Shown: positions 58,360 through 64,000 of the stretch, piece by piece
Position numbering within the stretch: position 1 is the first letter of the stretch
Layout: each line of letters opens with the position of its first letter
Assembly: GCA_020080175.1 (NCBI GenBank)
Contig: JAGHQL010000131.1
Location: 1-64,000, forward strand
Reading direction: 5' to 3'
Length of the DNA: 64,000 nt
Source: Glutinoglossum americanum
Lineage: Eukaryota > Ascomycota > Geoglossomycetes > Geoglossales > Geoglossaceae
The notes under the pieces: model-generated
The model's database searches: none
Told to the model about the DNA's origin: nothing
What the model saw: the letters and a program-made list of their open reading frames with translations, nothing else
Translations under genes and position numbers: made by a program

Positions 58360-59500
58360 ATGTCTTCCACGCCCTCCAAGAATGCCAGACGCGTTCTCCA
58401 GGACGTCGCGGTGAACGTGTCCGGTACTCCCTCGAAGCTCCACTGCAGCAGTCCCATTAAGACTAGCAATAAAGCTATTTTTCCAGTCGAGGAACAGGAG
58501 AATGAAGGCAGACTCCGAGGCAGCTTTATCGGAAGGAAGAGAAACATTTCTGAGGTTGACGGAGCGGTCCCGAGGGCGGACATTGCGCGTCCAGTCTTTG
58601 GGGGACATGCGGCGACGCGAGGAAACCAGATGCTGGTTTGTGATAGAATTTCAAACTCTCTAGGAGATGACGAATCTATGGTGAGTTTGTATGGCCATTG
58701 AGACTGAACGTCACTAATCGCGTTCCCTCAGACTTCGAAGCCCGCCGTAGTTGGTGAAACACGGGAGCCTGCGATACCTCTCCAAGAGCCACAGAAATCT
58801 TCCACAGACGAGCCTGCGCTTAGGACACGAAGCACACCAATCCGACAGAGCGCCCTTGACCTTCTTGCTGCCCCCAGGCCGCATATCTCAACGCCTGCAA
58901 GCAGGGCCACCGCTAAGAAGGTATGTCAGATTTGTATCTCGAATTCTTGTAAAAAAAACCACACTAACTTGCATTAAGCAAGCCGAAATGCTCCGCATCC
59001 GCCTCAAACTAGCCATGTACAAAGTTAAAACTAACCAGATTCATGTTCCAATGTCCGAATTACAATTCCCATCTAACGAATCAATAAGCTCCTTTTCGAA
59101 GCCAGACTTCCCGGCAACCTCATCGGCACCTAAAACCCTCTCACAGCAAACACAGCCGAGGCCCAACCCAAAACTGCTACCTGCGCCTGTCCTCGTTCCC
59201 ACAGCTTACTCCGCCCGCCGCATAACAGAACCATATATGCCATCCTCGCCACCGTGTTCGGCATCAAATAGCGATCTAGATGCTGCGGATTCGGAGGCGG
59301 ACTCGGAAAATGATTTTGCCACACCAGTCGCCCCAAGGGACAGAGAGTCATTACATCCTCCGGTGCAGCTAAGCAGTCCACCAAGCAGCGAGAAGAGAAT
59401 CGCAATTACGAGCAGGATTTATGGCGCAGAAGGCGGTTTGACAAGCAGCGTGGTCAAAGGAAGGGCCGCGAATGGTTTGTTGGAGTTAATGCAAAGTTGA
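58360..59500 (+). CDS. Nrm1/Whi5-family G1/S transcription repressor
   Basis: Three exons, 58360-58680, 58732-58920 and 58979-59500, give 343 residues. The key feature is the GTB-type motif in exon 3, AEMLRIRLKLAMYKVKTNQ, extended by VPMSELQ, which in Whi5, Nrm1 and Stb1 relatives binds the SBF/MBF transcription factors. Flanking regions are Ser/Pro-rich with many SP and TP sites (for example RSTPIRQSALDLLAAP), as expected of a cyclin-dependent-kinase-regulated repressor that leaves chromatin at the G1/S transition. Budding yeast Whi5 (295 residues) and Nrm1 (249) are of similar size. Which of the two it corresponds to cannot be told from sequence alone. The start at 58360 begins MSSTPSKNARRVLQD; the frame is open upstream. 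Confidence 0.85.
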
Positions 59501-60092
59501 GGGCGAGGAGAACGAGAGTAGTAGGCATCGATAGCAGGTGGCTTTCCGTTTAGTCTGCACAGAGCCGCATCTAAAAGATGTGGTTATGGCTTTCGAGCAT
59601 CTTTTTTCTTTATCCATTAGTGGATGGCATACCCAGTAATCGCTTGAGATTTTTCTAAAAATGCCCTTCTCCAGACATGGCTTGAAGACCTATTTCCTTG
59701 TTTTCGCTTTTCTCAACCATTGTCAGGCAGAGTACATACATAGAATTTACATGCATAGATCAACGATGAGAACACCAGCACTATCCTACGTAAACATGGT
59801 TACCTTAATTTAGCACAGCTACATCCTAGGTAGTGCTGAATTAGGCAAAATAGGCGAGTTTGATATCACCAATCTGAAACTCCGAGGGCGACCAGACAAA
59901 GGTTCTCCAGTAATAACGTCGGCGTTCGTCCGCAACTCTCTTTTCCACGTTCTCGGACCTGCATCGCTATCAGAGCAGCGAGGACAGCATTCGGAGTGGC
60001 TTTGAAAGTCAATCCGCTACACTGGTTGTCACGGTGCCCTTATCTACCAATCCGCCCACCCAGCTCTCACGAGCTCATCACTCACTGGAGTC
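59501..60092. promoter_or_regulatory. Intergenic region upstream of the SLC35F6-like gene
   Basis: These 592 bases hold the 3' flank of the repressor gene and the transporter promoter. No motif is assigned and no open frame has a domain. Confidence 0.5.
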
Positions 60093-61663
60093 ATGGCCGT
60101 CAAGGGCATGATCCCGTTTTTAGTGACGATGATGCTGGTGACTGGAGTTTGCAATACCCTACTTACCAAATATCAGGTTTGGTTGCACTGTAATAACCCA
60201 ATCCTACGATCGAGCTGACACAGATATGCTGCGATTAGGATATGCAATGCATCCGGGACTGCGATCCCCTCGATCCTAAGAAAGGAGAGCATTTCGAACA
60301 GCCAGTCGTTCAAACGTATGTACCATCCATCTACAATACTGCAAGACTCCGCCGGGAATATGCCCTACAATATAGATGCTTACGGGTGTCTCAAATAGCA
60401 TTCAGATGTTTATCGGTGAGATGGGCTGCTGGCTTGTCGTTGCTTGCCATGTCCTCTATCGACGCTACATTCTAAAAGAGTCTCAAACTATCTCAAATAG
60501 CGGTTACCAACCGATTGACGCCACAGATGAGATTGAGGACCTAGATGCAGGTGACCCGGTTCCCAGGCGGAGACTGTCTTCTCAGGAAGCCGCTCCTCCA
60601 GCCATGAAGGCCCTTTTCCCGAATCATGACGATAGGAGACCCCTTACAGGCTGGAAAGTACTGATGCTAGCATTACCAGCTTGTTGCGACATTGCAGGAA
60701 CAACATTGATGAATGTTGGGCTACTTTTCGTGGCGGCAAGCATTTATCAGATGACCCGTGGGGCTCTTGTGCTGTTTGTGGGGCTTTTCAGTGTGATGTT
60801 TTTAAAGAGGAAGCTACAGGCCTATCAGTGGCTAGCGTTGCTTCTAGTCGTTATTGGGGTCGGTATTGTGGGCTTGGCTGGAGCCATATTCAAGGACAGC
60901 AAAGCGGCGCCAGATGCGTCTGTAGCGGACCCGTCTAAATCGCATGCCGACCTAGCTGTGATGTTCATCCGTGCCGCTAGGGAGCAGGCATCCGCGACGG
61001 CAAGAAGCCCAGCAGCAGTTCGGACGATCATAGGGGTATTTCTTATTGCCGGTGCGCAGATCTTCACGGCAACTCAGTTTGTGCTCGAGGAGTGGATCTT
61101 GGAAAACTATGCGTTAGAGCCATTGAAGGTCGTTGGATGGGAGGGAGTCTTTGGGTTCCTGGTGACCCTCCTCGGGATGTTTGTGCTGCATTTGTCAATT
61201 GGACGGACTGAGAGAGGCCGGAATGGGTATTTCGATGCTGTGGAAGGATGGCGGGAGATGTCGCAATATAGGAGTATTGCCGTGTCGAGCGTCTTGATTA
61301 TGATTAGCATCGGGTAAGTGACTTGCCAGCCCCAACCCCTCTCCAGGCAATCCCCTTTTATCTAATTCGAAATTCCCACATGCCAAAAGAGGATTTAACT
61401 TCTTCGGCCTCTCTGTCACTCGCACCGTCAGCGCGACATCCCGCTCGACCATCGACACGTGCCGTACGCTATTCATCTGGATCGTATCCCTCGGTCTGGG
61501 TTGGGAGACGTTCAAGTGGCTCCAAGTCGTTGGCTTTATCTTGCTGGTTTATGGGACTTTCCTGTTCAACAACATTGTGAGGCCGCCATTGAAGGCGTGC
61601 TTGCCAAAGGGGGGGGAGCTGGCTGAAGGGCTTTTGCCGGAAGAACCAATCGAGCACCTTTAG
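60093..61663 (+). CDS. SLC35F6-like nucleotide-sugar-type/EamA membrane transporter
   Basis: Four exons, 60093-60176, 60239-60315, 60399-61313 and 61390-61663, encode 449 residues. About ten membrane helices are visible: the first as MIPFLVTMMLVTGVCNTLL, later GCWLVVACHVLYRR, WKVLMLALPACCDIAGTTLM, MTRGALVLFVGLFSVMFLKR, WLALLLVVIGVGIVGLAGAI and VVGFILLVYGTFLFNNIV. The blocks EQPVVQTIQMFIGEMGCW and SATSRSTIDTCRTLFIWIVS are typical of the SLC35F6 (C2orf18) branch of the drug/metabolite transporter superfamily. Human SLC35F6 has been placed at lysosomes and mitochondria; the substrate is unknown. The last intron ends at a poor acceptor (ccaaaag, 61389) chosen because it keeps the conserved SIGGFNFFGLS in frame. 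Confidence 0.9.
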
Positions 61664-61772
61664 AGGGGGGGTTTATCTTGTTGCATGCTTTTGTTGCCCT
61701 ATAACGCGGACCGATAGAAACTTTGTTGCTCTTTTGGTTTTCCACCACCGCACGGATCGGGCAGTGCAAACC

Positions 61773-61965
61773 TTTTTTTTTTTCTTTGGCCTGCTGTTGT
61801 CTTCCGGGGTTTCAGGTCCGCTCTAGCGGTGGGGGGGAGATATAGAGGAGCAAGTGATTTGCCCCCTCTTTGGTTTTTTTTTTTCTTTCTAGCCTGTGTC
61901 TTCCAGGGTTCCGAATCCGCTCTGGCGCCGGGGTGCGGTGGGGGATATCGAGGAGCCAGTGATTT
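61773..61965. repeat. Imperfect tandem duplication (~90-100 nt units)
   Basis: Both units start with T10-T11 then CTTT, carry gtcttcc(g/a)gggtt, tccgctct(a/g)g, gggggagatata / gggggatatc, gaggagc(a/c)agtgattt, in the same order. The first covers about 61773-61862, the second about 61874-61965. Confidence 0.75.
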
Positions 61966-62295
61966 AGTCTTTTTCTCTCGCATTTAAGATTTTTCCACCC
62001 AGTCAGGTTTTACGTTTTATTTCTTTTTATATTTCCCTACTCCTGTGACGTGATTACGGAACCCTTCCCCCCCTTTACGATTACTATTATTATTCTTAGA
62101 GGAAGAAGAAGAAGAAGAGGATTTTTAGAATGCATGCACGCTATGCATTCATTCATTGATTCATTCATTCCATCCATCCTCATCGCCACGCTGCGTCCTC
62201 GTTGTCCCCCCCACCATGCCATGCACACGGGACATCCCTCTAACTAGTGAAACGAGGTTAATACGCGTGTTGCGTATATGCGTACACACTGCGCG

Positions 62296-62331
62296 CATAC
62301 ATACATACATACATACATACATACATACACA
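62296..62331. repeat. (CATA)n tetranucleotide microsatellite
   Basis: About eight perfect units of CATA, within a region also rich in CA and CG dinucleotide steps. Confidence 0.95.
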
Positions 62332-64000
62332 CAGGCCTATAGACACACGCACGCATGCACGCACGCCGAGGCTGGCTTACTTATCCCGCCGAGCGAGCGG
62401 GGGGGCTTCACCGCGGCAACCAGCAGCAGCGGCGCGAAGCATGGGGCTGGGTTGGGGCTAGGCTGGCTCGCCGCCGCTGCTGCTGCGGGTCGATTTGTAA
62501 GCCTGGCTCGGGTTGCGACATTCCTGCGCCTGTTTACATACTTGCACACCTATCCACCTGTCTATCTTTCTTTCTTTTCTGATCAGAAAGGGCGGGGAGG
62601 GAAGGGGTTCCTAAGCCACCATCACCACCACGTCCTCCTCCTCCTCCTTCCTCGTCCTTTTTTTTTTTTTTTTGGGGGGGGGGGGGTTCCCCTCCTGGGC
62701 CGCGAGACAAACGGTGGCCTCCGGGAGCGCGTCTGTGGGCCGTGGGGGAGCCTCGAGAGAAAATATATATATACTCTACACACGCATCTAGTGGTGACGC
62801 TGTGACTGTTTGCACGGTGACTTTTCACGGTATCTGGCAAGCTTCATGCGGGTATCTGAGGAGGGTTAGGGCGGGCTGGGCTGGGCTGGGTTGGGTTGAG
62901 CTAGGCTCGCTCACCTACTAAGCTCCCTCCAGGGCGGGTTTGATGCGCGCTCGGTACCAGGTTTTTTTATACTCGTATGTAAGAATGTTGTTTTTTGTTT
63001 TTTCCCCTCGGGCTTGGGGTTCGCGGCGGTGTTTCCCAGTTTGGCGGTGTCGCCGCGGGCTTACTCGGCCAGATGTGCGTACACGTACCAAGTGGTGCGG
63101 GTTGGGTTGGATAGGGTTGGCCGTCGTGGACTTATTCAGACGTGCGTCCTATGTGCGTGCGTCTGTATAGATAGGTCGGTGTGAGGTAGCCATGGTGTGG
63201 TTCTCCCTTGTCTTCTCTTTTTTGCTCCCTTGCGTGGGCGCAGGTTCGTATTGGTGGTGGTAGGAGGGTAAGGGGGATGAGTGAGGGCGGGCACCGCCAC
63301 GGAGGTTTCTTTTCATTATGTTTGGGGCACGGGGATGCGTTTCACGTTCTCGAAAGGAAAGATGGTTGCGGTTGGTCACTTCTCTAGCTTTTTGTACACT
63401 TTATTCTATTTGTTTTTGATGAACCGCAGTGTCTATGTTCGTTGGCGTGGAGAAGCGGGAGCAGTGGCAGCGGTAGTAGCGGCGGGAAGCAGGATGGCGC
63501 TACCAATCTGCTTCCTGCTGCTTCAATCTAAATCTATAATTGGAATTGACCGAAAAACAACAACGCTAGGATGAAGGTTTTGATTCCAATTCCTTTCCTC
63601 TTCATTTCTTCCTTTCTCCCGGGACACGTCGGGGAAATATATGTTGCTGCCTGGATAGAATTGATCAGGCTTTTACTACTTGCTACTCGCTGCCTAGCAG
63701 GGTCGGAGATCAATCAAGAGACCATGTATGTTGCTGTTGCCGTTGTGGTTGTGCAGAGTGAATCGACCGGAAAAGAGATAAGTCCAGGAGGCTGACGTGG
63801 TAGGGTTGATGAGAGGTCCGTGTGTAATGTTGGAGAACGATGGCTTTGGTGATTGACGTTTGAGTTGGGCTTTGTGGAGATGTGTTGTTTCTTATATGAG
63901 CAGGACAAGACGGGAAGTCCGAGTAGCATGCATGCATACGTGTAGCCAGTCTCAATTTCCAAAGACGTCCAGATAAAAAAAAAAATTCTGCAGGTCTGCG

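Larger units (their letters stand above)
61664..64000. other. 2.3-kb low-complexity region without a supported gene
   Basis: This region contains a tandem duplication (61773-61965), GAA, ATTC and ATAC microsatellites (62100-62335), a T16-G13 junction (62658-62686), and G/T-rich strings such as gggctgggctggg near 62875 and gggttgggttgg near 63100. Open frames are short, overlapping and without domains. It may be the leader or promoter of a gene beyond the window. Confidence 0.55.

Noticed and set aside
62278-62805. 175-codon plus-strand frame in the final spacer
   Set aside because: Its translation consists of microsatellite and homopolymer products.
62860-63130. Telomere-like GGGCT/GGGTT strings near the window end
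   Set aside because: The strings are short and irregular, and none is the TTAGGG repeat in tandem; read as G/T-rich low complexity.

Overview
The window is nuclear DNA of a filamentous ascomycete (Pezizomycotina). Evidence for this: about 21 intron-rich genes lie close together on both strands; most introns are 50-180 nt with GT...AG ends and CTAAC-like branch sites; and several genes are typical of that group (LziP-like bZIP, GtaA-like glutaminase, GrrA F-box protein, LIM and arrestin proteins). I saw no bacterial operons, rRNA, tRNA, CRISPR array or intact transposon. A class assignment such as Pezizomycetes is not possible from this sequence alone.

Layout, left to right: AIM18-like chalcone-isomerase-fold mitochondrial protein (-, cut by the window edge); a prenylated CaaX-box protein of unknown role (-); BAG-domain Hsp70 co-chaperone (+); ribosomal protein uL13/RPL16 (+); AMP-forming acyl-CoA synthetase (+); GrrA/Grr1 F-box-LRR protein (+); a very AT-rich island; single-finger C2H2 protein (+); Ku80 (-); TMEM205-like membrane protein (+); DUF676-type lipase-like protein (-); secreted GtaA-like glutaminase (-); complex I subunit NDUFS5 (+); Stm1/SERBP1-like RGG protein (-); LziP-like bZIP factor (-); arrestin-domain protein (+); three-LIM-domain protein (+); a basic, Ser/Pro-rich conserved protein (-); PAS kinase (-); sterol O-acyltransferase (-); AP-1 gamma-adaptin (+); Nrm1/Whi5-type G1/S repressor (+); SLC35F6-like transporter (+). 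The last 2.3 kb hold only low-complexity sequence.

This is ordinary housekeeping and regulatory euchromatin rather than an accessory island. Genes are not organised by pathway, although some themes recur: translation (RPL16, Stm1-like), nutrient and cell-cycle signalling (GrrA, PAS kinase, Nrm1/Whi5-like, arrestin), membrane traffic and lipids (AP-1 gamma, sterol acyltransferase, SLC35F6), and mitochondria (AIM18, NDUFS5). Several pairs are divergent with short shared promoters (Ku80/TMEM205, glutaminase/NDUFS5, sterol acyltransferase/AP-1 gamma). I found no convincing new multi-gene system. The items most worth a second look are TTAGGGTT boxes upstream of both ribosome-related genes, a stop-free 63-nt intron in the PAS-kinase activation segment, three GC-AG introns, two exons with conflicting reading frames, a GC-rich exon-like island near 10.3 kb and a nested hairpin near 57.8 kb.

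All gene models are hand-made from splice consensus plus remembered family conservation. No alignment or transcript data were available.
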